This document shows, in pieces, positions 23,620-33,218 of a DNA stretch of 64,000 nt (positions are counted from its first letter, which is position 1; each line of letters opens with the position of its first letter). Source of the DNA: Streptomyces musisoli. GTDB lineage: Bacteria; Actinomycetota; Actinomycetes; Streptomycetales; Streptomycetaceae. Position numbers and translations under genes: made by a program. The stretch spans positions 930,001 to 994,000 of the forward strand of contig NZ_JAERRH010000001.1 of assembly GCF_016741855.1 (NCBI RefSeq). Direction: 5' to 3'. Below the pieces are notes generated by a model. It saw only the letters and a program-made list of their open reading frames with translations. It was not told where the DNA came from and did no database searches.

Positions 23620-24905
23620 GTGCGGGCCGCCTCGATCAGTGCCGGCCATGCCTCGGTCAGGTGGGCGAAGTCGTGGATGTCCTGTTCGGCCTGGTCGAGT
23701 AACCGGTCGCGGTGCGAGGCGAGCCGGTCCGCGAAGGCCGCGTACTGCCCCCCGAGCTTCCGGTACGCGGTGTCCACCCGGTCCAGGCGCCAGACGTTCT
23801 CGGCGCGGTCCAGGCCCGTGCTCTGCCGCAGGAACTCCAGGACCGGGCCGGGCCGGACCCGCTGCCCGCCGTCCAGCAGGCCGGCGCCCTCGGCGGTCAT
23901 CCGGGCGTAGACGTGGTGGAAGTAGAGCATCGACAGCAGGAACTTCACGAAGCGGGTCTGGTAGGCGAGGAAGCCTGCGTCGGTGCGGCGGTCGGGGGTG
24001 TAGAAGTTCTCGATGTGCCGGTTGTGCAGGATGCCGGGGAGCGTGGCGTCGTGGACCAGGTGGATGAGGAAGTAGTCGCTGCCGATGGTGTCGGTCGCCG
24101 GGGGCAGCGGGATCCGCTCGTACACGTCGCGGTGCAGGGCGATGTTGCACATGTCGACGCGCATCGGGTCCACGAGTGCCAGGGTGGAGCGGTCGCCGGT
24201 GAAAGGGGCCGTGCCCGCCCCGGTGAAGGACTCCTCGACCAGCGCGCGCCGCTGCTCCGCGGAGGCGTCGGCGGGCGCCCACAGGCCGACCACGTCGTGG
24301 TAGACGCCCTCGTCCAGGCGCCGTATCTCGCCGATGTCGACGGAGAGTTCACCGATGAAGGAGGCGCCGGCCAGTGACACGGGGCGGGCGGTGTGGGCCG
24401 GGTCGAGGTCGGTGCGGGTGACGGCGGCCGACGCCTCGGCGGCCGGCCGGCCCAGCCAGGGCAGCTCGTGGTGGACGGGGAACACCGGCTGTCCGGCGTG
24501 GGTCTGGTAGGTGCTGTCGGAGTCCCGGCGGTGCACGGAGTGACAGCCGAGGGCCGCGGCGAGCAGGAAGGCGCGGTTGGTGCAGGCGCCGTAGGAGACG
24601 GCGGGCGGCAGCATGAGGCTCAGCAGCCGGCCGGGCTCGGGCAGGCCGGCCCGCCGGACGACCCGGCGCAGGAAGTCCCGCTGGGCTTCCTCGTCGAGGT
24701 GGTGGACGGTCACGCCGGGCTCCGCGGGCAGGGCGGCGACCGTGCGGGTGTGCGCGGCCCGGGTGCGCTCGCCGGCGGAGTCCAGGATCAGCAGGTGCAC
24801 GTCGGCGCCGAACCGGTGGGCGGCGTAGCCGGCCTCGGCGTGCAGGGCGGTGATGGTGGCGGGGCAGGCCCGGTTGGTGGGCAGGCAGAGGCAGATCCGG
24901 TTCAC
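23616..24905 (-). CDS. Unknown cluster protein, possible GT-A-like fold
   Basis: 429 residues with GTG start (VNRICLCLPTNRACPATITA) overlapping the upstream stop as GTGA. The N-terminal third has alternating beta/helix pattern and HSVHRRDSDSTYQ, which might be a DxD nucleotide-sugar site. The middle and C-terminal parts contain FIGELSVDIGEIRRLDEGVY and a His/Tyr-rich segment (MLYFHHVYARM). I recall similar streptomycete proteins listed only as a DUF (possibly DUF6271) and do not assign a reaction. It sits between the PhyH oxygenase and the decarboxylase, so it very likely acts in the same pathway. Confidence 0.6.
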   Translation of the reverse strand: MNRICLCLPTNRACPATITALHAEAGYAAHRFGADVHLLILDSAGERTRAAHTRTVAALPAEPGVTVHHLDEEAQRDFLRRVVRRAGLPEPGRLLSLMLPPAVSYGACTNRAFLLAAALGCHSVHRRDSDSTYQTHAGQPVFPVHHELPWLGRPAAEASAAVTRTDLDPAHTARPVSLAGASFIGELSVDIGEIRRLDEGVYHDVVGLWAPADASAEQRRALVEESFTGAGTAPFTGDRSTLALVDPMRVDMCNIALHRDVYERIPLPPATDTIGSDYFLIHLVHDATLPGILHNRHIENFYTPDRRTDAGFLAYQTRFVKFLLSMLYFHHVYARMTAEGAGLLDGGQRVRPGPVLEFLRQSTGLDRAENVWRLDRVDTAYRKLGGQYAAFADRLASHRDRLLDQAEQDIHDFAHLTEAWPALIEAART

Positions 24906-25930
24906 CGGGCGCCTTCCGCGGCCCAGGAGTCGAGGCCGAGCAGCCTGCGCCCCAGGTCGGTGAGTTCGGCGGGACCGTAGCGGAGGGCTTCCGGTTCGCG
25001 GGCGTCGCCGAGCAGCGTGGCGTTCCAGTCGGGGGTGGCGAGGGTGCGCCAGGAGTGCACGCGGGAGTCGCGCAGGGCCGTGTGCTCCTCCAGGGCGGGC
25101 ATCATCGACAGGTACTGGACGGCTCGGACAGCGTTGTCGGAGAGGTTCGGTGCCACGCCGTGCGCCAGCAGCCCGTTGAAGATCAGCAGGTCGCCGGCCT
25201 GGAGGTCGGGGCGGATCACCGGGAATTCGGCGGGGTCGGTGCCGGGCCGGACCGGGTCGCGGCCGGGCGGCCGGGCGACGCGCCACTCCTCGAAGCGGCG
25301 GAAGAGTTCCGGGGCGCACTGGAAGCCGCCGAGTTCGGGCCGGGTGTCGTTGAGGGCGATGATGCCCTGGACGCGCTGCGGGAGCACGGCGAGGGTGGTG
25401 TCGACGTCCCAGTGCAGTTCGATGTCGAAGCCCTCGTCGGTGGGCTCGATCAGGGAGCGCGAACGTGTGTGCCTGTTGGGCGGGTTGAGGTTGAGCCGGT
25501 CCAGGGTGACCCACAGCTCCGGGCTGTCCCACACGTCCACGAAGGCGTCGTAGACGCGCCGGTTCTGCCGGCTGTCCCAGAGGAGCTGGTGGTGGTACGC
25601 CTCGACGAAGCCGTAGATGTAGAGGTGCCGGTCGAGTTCGGAGCGGAACTCCGGCTCGTCGTACCAGGTGTCGGGGCGGTCGGGGTCGAGTCCCTGGAAC
25701 CGCCAGGCGAAGTCGAGCAGGGCCTTGGCCTCGCCGGGGGTGATGGCCTCGCGTACGACGACGTAGCCGTAGGTCTGCCAGAAGGCGAGGTCCTCCTCGG
25801 ACAGCACGCGCAGCGGCTGGGTCTTCTCCAGGTCGCGCAGGGGGGTCGGGGCGAGGTAGGTCTCGCCGTCGGCGCTGAAGTAGGGGCGGCCGGTCGCCGC
25901 TCGGTGGAGGTAGGTGTCGGGCTTGTGCAT
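24902..25930 (-). CDS. PhyH-type Fe(II)/2-oxoglutarate oxygenase
   Basis: 342 residues of the phytanoyl-CoA dioxygenase superfamily. Ligands are visible as HWD in IELHWDVDTTLAV and the distal His in NGLLAHGVAPN. In biosynthetic clusters these enzymes hydroxylate free amino acids or small scaffolds. First gene of the minus operon: RBS ACGGAG seven bases before ATG, promoter presumably in 25931-26054. With the TauD protein it gives the cluster two different iron oxygenases. Confidence 0.85.
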   Translation of the reverse strand: MHKPDTYLHRAATGRPYFSADGETYLAPTPLRDLEKTQPLRVLSEEDLAFWQTYGYVVVREAITPGEAKALLDFAWRFQGLDPDRPDTWYDEPEFRSELDRHLYIYGFVEAYHHQLLWDSRQNRRVYDAFVDVWDSPELWVTLDRLNLNPPNRHTRSRSLIEPTDEGFDIELHWDVDTTLAVLPQRVQGIIALNDTRPELGGFQCAPELFRRFEEWRVARPPGRDPVRPGTDPAEFPVIRPDLQAGDLLIFNGLLAHGVAPNLSDNAVRAVQYLSMMPALEEHTALRDSRVHSWRTLATPDWNATLLGDAREPEALRYGPAELTDLGRRLLGLDSWAAEGAR

Positions 25931-26054
25931 GCGTTCACTCCGTGGTGATCGGGACGACAACACCTTGGGGTCGGACGTGAGACATGTGCCGGTGGCAAGT
26001 GCCGGGGCGCGAAAGGGCCACCGGCTTCCCCGGGAGGGAGAGAAAGGAAGAGGA

Positions 26055-26086
26055 CCGGCCGCCCGCGGTGAGGGGCGGGCGGCCGG
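26055..26086 (-). terminator. Hairpin ending das-like operon
   Basis: CCGGCCGCCCGC and GCGGGCGGCCGG form a perfect 12-bp stem with an 8-base loop, 10 bases past the hexosaminidase stop. Confidence 0.85.
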
Positions 26087-26096
26087 GAGGGGCGGG

Positions 26097-27608
26097 TCAG
26101 CCCGCGAGGACGGCCTCGGCCGCCGCCACCCCGCAGACGCGGGCGGCACCGTAGGTGGCGATGTGCAGGGCGCCGCGCGGGGCGGCCTGCGGCAGGCCCA
26201 TCTCCACGACGACGGTGTCGGGGCGGGCGGCGAGCAGGGTGTCGAGGGCGGAGCGCATCCAGTCGTGCCGGTGTTCGTCGCGGACGACGGCGATGATCCG
26301 GCGCCCGCCGGCCGCGGCGAGGACGGCGGCACCGGCGCCCTCGCCGGTGAAGGAGCCGGCGGCGGTGCCGGGCAGCCGCCGCTCCAGTTCCGCGGCGACG
26401 CCCCACGGGGTCTGGTCGCCGACGGCGATGTTGGGGGCCGGGTTGAACTGGGCGACGTAGGCCGGTCCGGTGACCGGTGCGGCGGTGCCGGCCCGGGTGA
26501 CGGTCAGCGCGCGGCGGGCCGCGACGAGGCCGATCTCCGGGTCGGGCGCGGTCTTCTCGGCGTCGCCGCGGGACGCGGCGGTCCAGGCGGCGAGGCCGCG
26601 CACCCGGGCAGCGGCGTCGGCGAGCCGTTCCTCGGGGAGTTCACCGGAGCGTACGGCGGCCACGAGCGCGTCCCTGAGGCCCAGCACGGTGCCCTCGTCG
26701 CACAGCCCGCCGCCCACACAGATGGCGTCGGCGCCGGCCGCGATCGCGAGGACCACACCGTGCTCCAGTCCGTAGGTGCCGGAGATCGCCCGCATCTCCA
26801 TGCCGTCGGTGACGACCAGGCCCTGGTAGCCGAGTTCGCCGCGCAGCAGTTCGGTGAGGACGCGCCGGGACAGGGTGCCGGGGCGGTCGGGGTCGAGGGC
26901 TGGGACGAGGATGTGGGCGCTCATGATCGCCCGGGTGCCGGCGGCGATGGCCGCGCGGAACGGGGGCAGTTCGCGCTCGAAGAGGGTGTCGGCGTCGACG
27001 TCGATGCGGGGTACCGCGTGGTGGGAGTCGACGTTGGTGTCGCCGTGTCCGGGGAAGTGCTTGGTGCAGGCGGCGACGCCGGTGGACTGGAGCCCCTCGA
27101 CCCAGGCGGCGGTGTGCCGGGCCACCAGGCCGGTGTCGGAGCCGAAGGAGCGGACACCGATGACGGGGTTGTCGGGGTTGGCGTTGACGTCCGCGGAGGG
27201 CGCCCAGTCGAAGTTGACGCCGCAGGCGGCCAGGCGCCGGCCCAGCTCGCGGGAGACGGCCCGGGTGAGGCCGGGGTCGTCGACGGCGCCGAGGGCGTGG
27301 TTGCCGGGGAAGGAGGAGCCGGTGCGCACGTCGAGGCGGGTGACGTCGCCGCTCTCCTCGTCGATGGCGACCAGCAGGTCGTCGCGTTCGGCGCGCAGCT
27401 GGGCGGTGAGGCCGGTGACCTGCTCCTCGCTGACGACGTTGCGGCCGAACAGGGCGACGGAGGCGAGGCCCTCGCCGATGCGGCGGCGCACCCAGTCGGG
27501 GGCGGTGGTGCCGTCGAACCCCGGCTGAAGCACCGCGAGGGCGTCACGGGCGAGGGTGTCGCCCGCGGCGGAGCCGCTGTCCGATGCGGTGGTGGCGATG
27601 GTGGTCAT
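26097..27608 (-). CDS. GH3 beta-N-acetylhexosaminidase (NagZ-like)
   Basis: 503 residues. The NagZ-type motif KHFPGHGDTNVDSHHAVP contains the His/Asp pair used in place of a Glu acid, and VVTDGMEM holds the Asp nucleophile. It should release N-acetylglucosamine from chitobiose or related beta-linked sugars in the cytoplasm (no signal peptide). Last gene of the sugar-uptake operon. An ATG at 27620 overlaps the permease stop as ATGA but GAAGGG touches it directly; the ATG at 27608 gives a usable spacing, so I chose it. Confidence 0.88.
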   Translation of the reverse strand: MTTIATTASDSGSAAGDTLARDALAVLQPGFDGTTAPDWVRRRIGEGLASVALFGRNVVSEEQVTGLTAQLRAERDDLLVAIDEESGDVTRLDVRTGSSFPGNHALGAVDDPGLTRAVSRELGRRLAACGVNFDWAPSADVNANPDNPVIGVRSFGSDTGLVARHTAAWVEGLQSTGVAACTKHFPGHGDTNVDSHHAVPRIDVDADTLFERELPPFRAAIAAGTRAIMSAHILVPALDPDRPGTLSRRVLTELLRGELGYQGLVVTDGMEMRAISGTYGLEHGVVLAIAAGADAICVGGGLCDEGTVLGLRDALVAAVRSGELPEERLADAAARVRGLAAWTAASRGDAEKTAPDPEIGLVAARRALTVTRAGTAAPVTGPAYVAQFNPAPNIAVGDQTPWGVAAELERRLPGTAAGSFTGEGAGAAVLAAAGGRRIIAVVRDEHRHDWMRSALDTLLAARPDTVVVEMGLPQAAPRGALHIATYGAARVCGVAAAEAVLAG

Positions 27609-27616
27609 CGTCGGGG

Positions 27617-28447
27617 TCATCCCTTCACGGCGCCGTCGGTCAGGCCGCTGACGGCCTTGCGTTGCAGGAAGATGAAGAGGATCAGGATGGGCAGCGCGAA
27701 CAGGGACGAGGCGGCCATGGTGGCGCCCCAGTCGTCGCCGAAGGCGGTCTGGAACTGGGACAGCCACAGCGGCAGGGTCTGCTTCTCGATGTCCTTGTTG
27801 AGGATGAGGACGAGCGGGAACTCGTTCCAGGCGGTGATGAACCCGAACAGCGAGGTCGCCATCAGACCGGGGGCCAGCAGCGGGAAGATGACCCGGACGA
27901 ACGCCTGGGGACGGGTGCAGCCGTCGACCATGGCCGCCTCCTCCAGGTCCTTCGGCACGGCGGCCACGTAGCCGCGCAGCGTCAGGATGGTCAGCGGGAG
28001 CACCATCATCGTGTAGAAGACGGTGAGCGGTACCAGGCTGTCCAGCATGTCGTTGTCCCGGACGATCATGTAGATGGCGATGATCATGACCTCCCAGGGG
28101 GCCATCTGCGCCAGCATGAACGTCACGATGAGCCCGCGCCGGCCCCGGAACCGCATCCGGGCGAGCGCGAAGGCCGCGAACAGGGCGATGACGAGCGAGA
28201 AGACGACCGACAGGACCGTGACGGTGACGGAGTTGAGGACCAGCGTCCAGAAGTGGTCGGCGTCGACCGCCTTCTTGAAGTGGTCGAAGGTGATGTCCGT
28301 CGGGAACCAGACCGGGGTCTCGGAGATGATGTCGCCGGTCGGCTTGAAGGCCGTCGCGAACATCCAGTAGACGGGGAACGCGAAACCGACGAAGAGGACG
28401 ACGGCGGTCGCGTTGGGCCAGATACGGCCGAAGAGCGAGCGCTTCAC
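27617..28447 (-). CDS. Sugar ABC permease, MalG type (DasC-like)
   Basis: 276 residues, six membrane segments, and the permease EAA loop EEAAMVDGCTRPQAFVRVIFP that contacts the ATPase. GTG start behind GAGGAGGACGA, overlapping the upstream stop as GTGA. Partner of the preceding MalF-type permease. No ATPase gene is in the operon, as usual for streptomycete sugar importers that share MsiK. Confidence 0.9.
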   Translation of the reverse strand: MKRSLFGRIWPNATAVVLFVGFAFPVYWMFATAFKPTGDIISETPVWFPTDITFDHFKKAVDADHFWTLVLNSVTVTVLSVVFSLVIALFAAFALARMRFRGRRGLIVTFMLAQMAPWEVMIIAIYMIVRDNDMLDSLVPLTVFYTMMVLPLTILTLRGYVAAVPKDLEEAAMVDGCTRPQAFVRVIFPLLAPGLMATSLFGFITAWNEFPLVLILNKDIEKQTLPLWLSQFQTAFGDDWGATMAASSLFALPILILFIFLQRKAVSGLTDGAVKG

Positions 28448-29442
28448 AGCTCGTCCTCCTCTTGCTTGAGCACCATGCGCAGGTAGTACGAGGTGATGAC
28501 GAGCAGGACCAGGATGGTCAGGAAGGAGATCGCCGCGCCGACCCCGAAGTGCTGGTTGCCGACGCCCTCGACGAAGGCGTAGATCGGCAGGGTCTCGGTG
28601 AGGCGGTCGGGCCCGCCCTCGTTGATGGCGAAGATCTGGGTGAACGCCTTGAAGATCCAGATGACCTCGAGGAACGTCGTGGCGTACAGGAAGGGCCGCA
28701 GGAAGGGCAGGGTCACCGAGGTGAAGCTCTTCCAGGCGCCGGCGCCGTCCAGGGACGCTGCCTCGTACAGTTCCTTGGGGATCGTGGTGGTGGCGGCATA
28801 CAGGTTGATCGCCACGAACGGCACCGACCCCCACACGAGCAGCAGGAGGATCACGGCGAACGTGGAGAACTGGCTGCTGAGCCAGTTGTGGTCGGCCATG
28901 GAGTGCCAGCCGAGCTTGTCCAGCGTCCAGTTGACGACGCCGAAGCGCTGGGCGAACAGCCACTGGTAGACGGTGGTGGCGGCGACGGGGGGCATCGCCC
29001 AGGCCAGGACGAGGCCCACCATGAGCAGCAGCCGCATCCGCTTGCCGAGCCGGGTCAGCAGCAGCCCGATCAGGGTGCCGAACACCATGATGAGGACGAC
29101 GTTGGCGGCGGTGAAGAGGACGGAGCGCTCTACGACGTGCCAGAACTCCGCCTCGGACAGCACCTCCCGGTAGTTGTCGACACCGTTCCACTCGGTGAGG
29201 TGCTGGATGAGCTGGCGCGGGTTGAGGTTCTGGAACGACAGCATGCCGTTCTTGACCAGAGGCCAGCCGAGGAGGACCACGGTGGCCAGCAGCGCGGGCA
29301 GCAGGAGCAGGTAGGGGGCGGCGGTCCCGCGGCGGGACGGGGCGCCGGAGGCGGGCGTGTCACCTCGCGGCGGCGCCGGCACCCGGGCCTTGCGGACAGC
29401 GGGCCCCCCGGCCGTGTCCGTGCCTTCGGTCTGCACTGACAT
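28444..29442 (-). CDS. Sugar ABC permease, MalF type (DasB-like)
   Basis: 332 residues with a disordered 40-residue cytoplasmic head, six membrane segments and the EAA loop YEAASLDGAGAWKSFTSVTLP. Forms the channel with the MalG-type permease. 144 bases separate it from the binding-protein gene, and that gap holds a strong hairpin and imperfect short repeats, which fits lower expression of the permeases than of the binding protein. Confidence 0.9.
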   Translation of the reverse strand: MSVQTEGTDTAGGPAVRKARVPAPPRGDTPASGAPSRRGTAAPYLLLLPALLATVVLLGWPLVKNGMLSFQNLNPRQLIQHLTEWNGVDNYREVLSEAEFWHVVERSVLFTAANVVLIMVFGTLIGLLLTRLGKRMRLLLMVGLVLAWAMPPVAATTVYQWLFAQRFGVVNWTLDKLGWHSMADHNWLSSQFSTFAVILLLLVWGSVPFVAINLYAATTTIPKELYEAASLDGAGAWKSFTSVTLPFLRPFLYATTFLEVIWIFKAFTQIFAINEGGPDRLTETLPIYAFVEGVGNQHFGVGAAISFLTILVLLVITSYYLRMVLKQEEDEL

Positions 29443-29550
29443 GAATCGTCATCTCTTCCGTGGCCGTACGAACGACTTCCTCGGCCGCCGTGCGCACGAC
29501 AGCCGTGGCCGTGCGCGCGGCATCCGTGGCCGCGCGAACGGCACAGGCGG

Positions 29551-29579
29551 GCCGGGGGCGCCCGCTCGGCGCCCCCGGC
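29551..29579 (-). terminator. Hairpin between binding-protein and permease genes
   Basis: GCCGGGGGCGCC pairs with GGCGCCCCCGGC around a five-base loop, just downstream of the binding-protein stop. Probably an attenuator or mRNA-stabilising hairpin within the operon, since the permeases follow. Confidence 0.75.
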
Positions 29580-29586
29580 ACGGTCA

Positions 29587-30864
29587 TCAGTTCTCCTGGG
29601 CCAGGCGCTTGTTTATCTCGGCCTCGACCTGCTTGGCGGCGTCCGCCGGGGACTTGCCGTTCAGCACGGCCGTCATGTAGGCCTTGATCGGGTTGGGGGT
29701 GTTCTCCACCGCGCCCCACTCGGGGATCAGCGGGGTGGTGCCGCCGACCGCGGCACCCGGGGCGATGGCCTCGGCGACGGCGTTGCCCTTGAGGTTGGTC
29801 TCCAGGGACTTCTTGTTCGGGATGACGCCGTTGAGCTTGGCCAGTTCACCCTCGTACTGGTCGGACAGGGCGATCTTCAGGAACTCCTTGGCCAGCTCCT
29901 GCTTCTTGCTGCCCTGGGCGACGGCCAGGTTGGAGCCGCCGAGGAAGACGCTCTCGGCCTTGTCCGCCGTCTCGCCGGGGATGGGGAAGTAGCCGAGGTC
30001 CTTCTCGATGGCCTTGTTGGCGGCGATGGCCGTGCCGGCCTCCCAGCCCATGCCGAAGAAGGCGCCGGTCTTGCCCTTGGCGAAGACCTCGGCCTGCTGC
30101 GGGGTGGCCTCGTCCTTGTCCTTGGGGGCCTTGGAGAAGGACTGGTACTTCTTGTAGATCTCCATGGCCTTGGCGACCTTCGCGTCACCGAGGTTGGAGA
30201 CGTACTTGTCGCCGTCCTTCTTGACCAGGTCGGCACCCTGACCGATGGTCAGGCCGTCGAAGAAGTACCAGTTCTGGCCGGGCAGGTAGAGCGGCTCGGC
30301 GTCCGTCTTCTTGCCGATGGTCTCCATGTCCTTGAAGAACTCGTCCCGGGTCTTCGGGATGTCCTTGATACCGGCCTTGGCCCAGATCTTCTTGTTGTAG
30401 ATGACCACACGGCTGGTGAAGTACCAGGGCGCGGCGTACTGCTTGCCGTCGTAGACGGAGGACTGCGAGACGGACGGCGTCCAGTCGGCGCCGACCGCGC
30501 TCTTGACGTCGGCCAGGTCGGCGAGGCCGCCGGTGACCGCGTAGGCCGGGGTCTGGGTGTTGCCGACCTCGAGCACGTCCGGCGGGTTGGACTCGGAGAG
30601 AGCGGTGGTGATCTTCTGCTGGATCCCGTCCCACTTCTGCGTCTCGAACTTCAGCTTGGCGCCGGTCTTCTTCTCGAACGCGGCCGTGACGTCCTTGACC
30701 CACTGGTCCGGCGCGGAGCCGTCCATCGTCCAGACCGTCAGCGTCTGGCCCTTGAAGCTGTCCGGTCCCGCGTTCTTGCTGTCGTCGCCGTCGTCCCCGC
30801 CGCACGCCGACACGGAGACCATCATGCCCGCGATCACGATCGCGGCCGCAAGCTTGCGCTTCAC
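29587..30864 (-). CDS. Sugar-binding lipoprotein (DasA-like)
   Basis: 425 residues. GTG start (VKRKLAAAIVIAGMM) behind GAGGAGGG; the signal peptide ends at lipobox VSAC. Extracellular solute-binding family 1, with YLPGQNWYFFDGLTIGQGAD and GNTQTPAYAVTGGLADL. The overall pattern matches DasA, the chitobiose-binding protein of S. coelicolor, as I remember it, perhaps two-thirds identical. Divergent from a DasR-like regulator across a gap with three dre-like sites. Could be the main das locus or a paralogue; neighbouring genes suggest a different chromosomal place from S. coelicolor SCO5231-5235. Confidence 0.85.
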   Translation of the reverse strand: MKRKLAAAIVIAGMMVSVSACGGDDGDDSKNAGPDSFKGQTLTVWTMDGSAPDQWVKDVTAAFEKKTGAKLKFETQKWDGIQQKITTALSESNPPDVLEVGNTQTPAYAVTGGLADLADVKSAVGADWTPSVSQSSVYDGKQYAAPWYFTSRVVIYNKKIWAKAGIKDIPKTRDEFFKDMETIGKKTDAEPLYLPGQNWYFFDGLTIGQGADLVKKDGDKYVSNLGDAKVAKAMEIYKKYQSFSKAPKDKDEATPQQAEVFAKGKTGAFFGMGWEAGTAIAANKAIEKDLGYFPIPGETADKAESVFLGGSNLAVAQGSKKQELAKEFLKIALSDQYEGELAKLNGVIPNKKSLETNLKGNAVAEAIAPGAAVGGTTPLIPEWGAVENTPNPIKAYMTAVLNGKSPADAAKQVEAEINKRLAQEN

Positions 30865-30958
30865 GCCACCCTCCTCAGGGATGCCACTAACCCCCCACGC
30901 CCTCGGCGGTGACTTGCGTACGACGCTGTTGCACGTAAGGGCTCGGGACCTGGCCACT

Positions 30959-30974
30959 AATGGTGTAGACCAGT
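30959..30974. promoter_or_regulatory. dre-like site 1
   Basis: AATGGTGTAGACCAGT, a close fit to the DasR element (about A-C/G-TGGTCTAGACCA-C/G-T) with one central mismatch. Lies 94 bases upstream of the binding-protein start. Confidence 0.8.
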
Positions 30975-30983
30975 ACGGTGGAG

Positions 30984-30999
30984 CTTGGCCTAGACCTTT
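30984..30999. promoter_or_regulatory. dre-like site 2
   Basis: CTTGGCCTAGACCTTT, a weaker match retaining TGG-CTAGACC. Located 10 bases beyond site 1, so both could bind one regulator array. Confidence 0.65.
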
Positions 31000-31099
31000 T
31001 GGAGTGTCAAGGGTGGTTCGGGAAGCCGGTACCGGCCGTTACGAGAAAGTCACCGGAGGGCGTCCGTCCGCATTCCGGCCCTTTCGCCCGGACCGTTCA

Positions 31100-31115
31100 G
31101 TTGGACTAGACCATA
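31100..31115. promoter_or_regulatory. dre-like site 3
   Basis: GTTGGACTAGACCATA, with the CTAGACCA half intact, 52 bases upstream of the DasR-like start. Placed for autoregulation. Confidence 0.75.
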
Positions 31116-31167
31116 GGGCAGTTGGTCGCTATAACGGGAGCCCATCGACACAGCCGGGAAGGCAGGC

Positions 31168-31983
31168 ATGACCACCGACGTCAGCAGCGCCCAGCCGCAC
31201 AGGGGGACGCCCGGCCGCACCGCGCGCGTGCCGAAGTACTACCGGATCAAGCAGCAGCTCCTCTCCATGGCCGAGGCGCTCCAGCCCGGTTCGGCCATGC
31301 CCGCGGAACGTCTGCTCGCCGTCCGGTTCGACACCTCACGGACCACCGTCCGGCAGGCGCTCCAGGAACTCGTCGGCGAGGGACGGCTCGACCGGATCCA
31401 GGGCAAGGGCACCTTCGTCGCCCAGCCCAAGCTCTACCGCACGCTCCAGCTCACCTCGCACACCGAGGACATGCGCGCCCAGGGCCTCGCCCCGGCCTCG
31501 CAGATGCTGGACATCGGGGAGATCCCCGCGGACGAGAAGCTGGCGGGCCTGCTCGGCATCGGGATCGGCGAGAAGGTGCTGCGGATCGAGCGGCTGCGGC
31601 TGGCCAGCGGAGACCCGATGGCGATCGAGACGACCCATCTGTCCGTACGGCGCTTCCCCGGCCTGCGCCGCTCGCTGGCCACCTGTCCGTCGCTGTACAC
31701 GGCGCTCGCCGAGGTGTACGGGGTCCATCTCGCCGAGGCCGACGAGACCATCGAGACCTCGCTGTCGACGCCGCGGGAGGCCCAGTTGCTCGGCACCGAC
31801 GTGGGTCTGCCGATGCTGCTGCTGTCCCGGCACTCGCGGGACGCGGACGGCACGCCGGTGGAGTGGGTGCGTTCGGTCTACCGCGGCTCCCGCTACAAGT
31901 TCGTCGCCGCCCTGCGCCGCCCGGGCGGCCCGGTGGTCCGGCGAAGGGCGGCTGCGCCGGACCGGGACGGCATCGGGGCCTGA
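31168..31983 (+). CDS. DasR-like GntR/HutC regulator
   Basis: 271 residues. The winged HTH at about 22-88 contains [20 protein letters not shown] and [19 protein letters not shown] effector domain follows ([40 protein letters not shown]). Sequence and N-terminus (MTTDVSSAQ...[11 protein letters not shown]) closely resemble DasR, the GlcNAc-phosphate-responsive repressor controlling chitin uptake and many antibiotic clusters. RBS GGGAAGG. Three dre-like sites upstream. Whether it is the global DasR or a second copy cannot be decided from the window. Confidence 0.88.
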   Translation: MTTDVSSAQPHRGTPGRTARVPKYYRIKQQLLSMAEALQPGSAMPAERLLAVRFDTSRTTVRQALQELVGEGRLDRIQGKGTFVAQPKLYRTLQLTSHTEDMRAQGLAPASQMLDIGEIPADEKLAGLLGIGIGEKVLRIERLRLASGDPMAIETTHLSVRRFPGLRRSLATCPSLYTALAEVYGVHLAEADETIETSLSTPREAQLLGTDVGLPMLLLSRHSRDADGTPVEWVRSVYRGSRYKFVAALRRPGGPVVRRRAAAPDRDGIGA

Positions 31984-31984
31984 A

Positions 31985-32002
31985 GCCGGGGGGCGCCCCG
32001 GC
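31985..32002. terminator. Hairpin after DasR-like gene
   Basis: GCCGGGG-GGCG-CCCCGGC right after the stop codon, between convergent genes; may serve both. Confidence 0.7.
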
Positions 32003-32011
32003 GGGCGCGGC

Positions 32012-32686
<675 letters not shown>

Positions 32687-32819
32687 TCACTCCATCGGTG
32701 GCGCGTCGTGACACCGTCCGGTCCTGTCCCGGGCGGAGGCGCGGCCCCCGCGCCCGCGCGGCCCGGGGCGCGGCCCCGCCAGCGGGCCGCGGATGCGGCC
32801 GGACCCGCCCCCCGCAGGG

Positions 32820-33218
32820 CTACGGCAGCACGGCGAACCCGTCCAGCTCCACCAGCGCCCGCTCGTCCCACAGCCGTACGACCTCCACGACGGCCATCGC
32901 GGGGTAGTCGCGGCCCGCCGACTCCCGCCAGATGCGGCCGAGTTGCCGCGCGTGGGCGCGGTAGTCGGCGACGTCCGTGGCGTAGACGGTGATCCGGGCC
33001 AGGTCGGCGGGGGTGCCGCCGGCCGCGCGCAGGGCGGTGAGGAGGTTGCCGAGGGCCTTCTCGAACTGCTCGGGCAACGTGTCCCCGGTGATCTTGCCGT
33101 CGGTGTCGAGGGCGGTCTGGCCGGCCAGGAACACCAGGCGGGAACCGGCCGCCACGACGGCGTGGGAGAAGCCCGTGGGCGGGGACAGCTCGGGCGGGTT
33201 GACGCGCTCGGTCGTCAC
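32820..33218 (-). CDS. RidA-family enamine/imine deaminase
   Basis: 132 residues, one RidA (YjgF) domain with SHAVVAAGSRLVFLAGQTAL and the end ALVELDGFAVLP. RidA proteins hydrolyse reactive enamines and imines. GTG start overlapping the upstream acyl-CoA dehydrogenase stop as GTGA. In an aminobenzoyl-CoA pathway such a deaminase could remove the ring-derived amino group, which favours 2-aminobenzoate over salicylate as substrate of this cluster. Confidence 0.85.
   Translation of the reverse strand: MTTERVNPPELSPPTGFSHAVVAAGSRLVFLAGQTALDTDGKITGDTLPEQFEKALGNLLTALRAAGGTPADLARITVYATDVADYRAHARQLGRIWRESAGRDYPAMAVVEVVRLWDERALVELDGFAVLP

Noticed and set aside
29443..29586. Small gene between binding protein and permease
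   Set aside because: The plus frames are short and Arg/Ala-rich, and the interval is explained by a hairpin and imperfect repeats.
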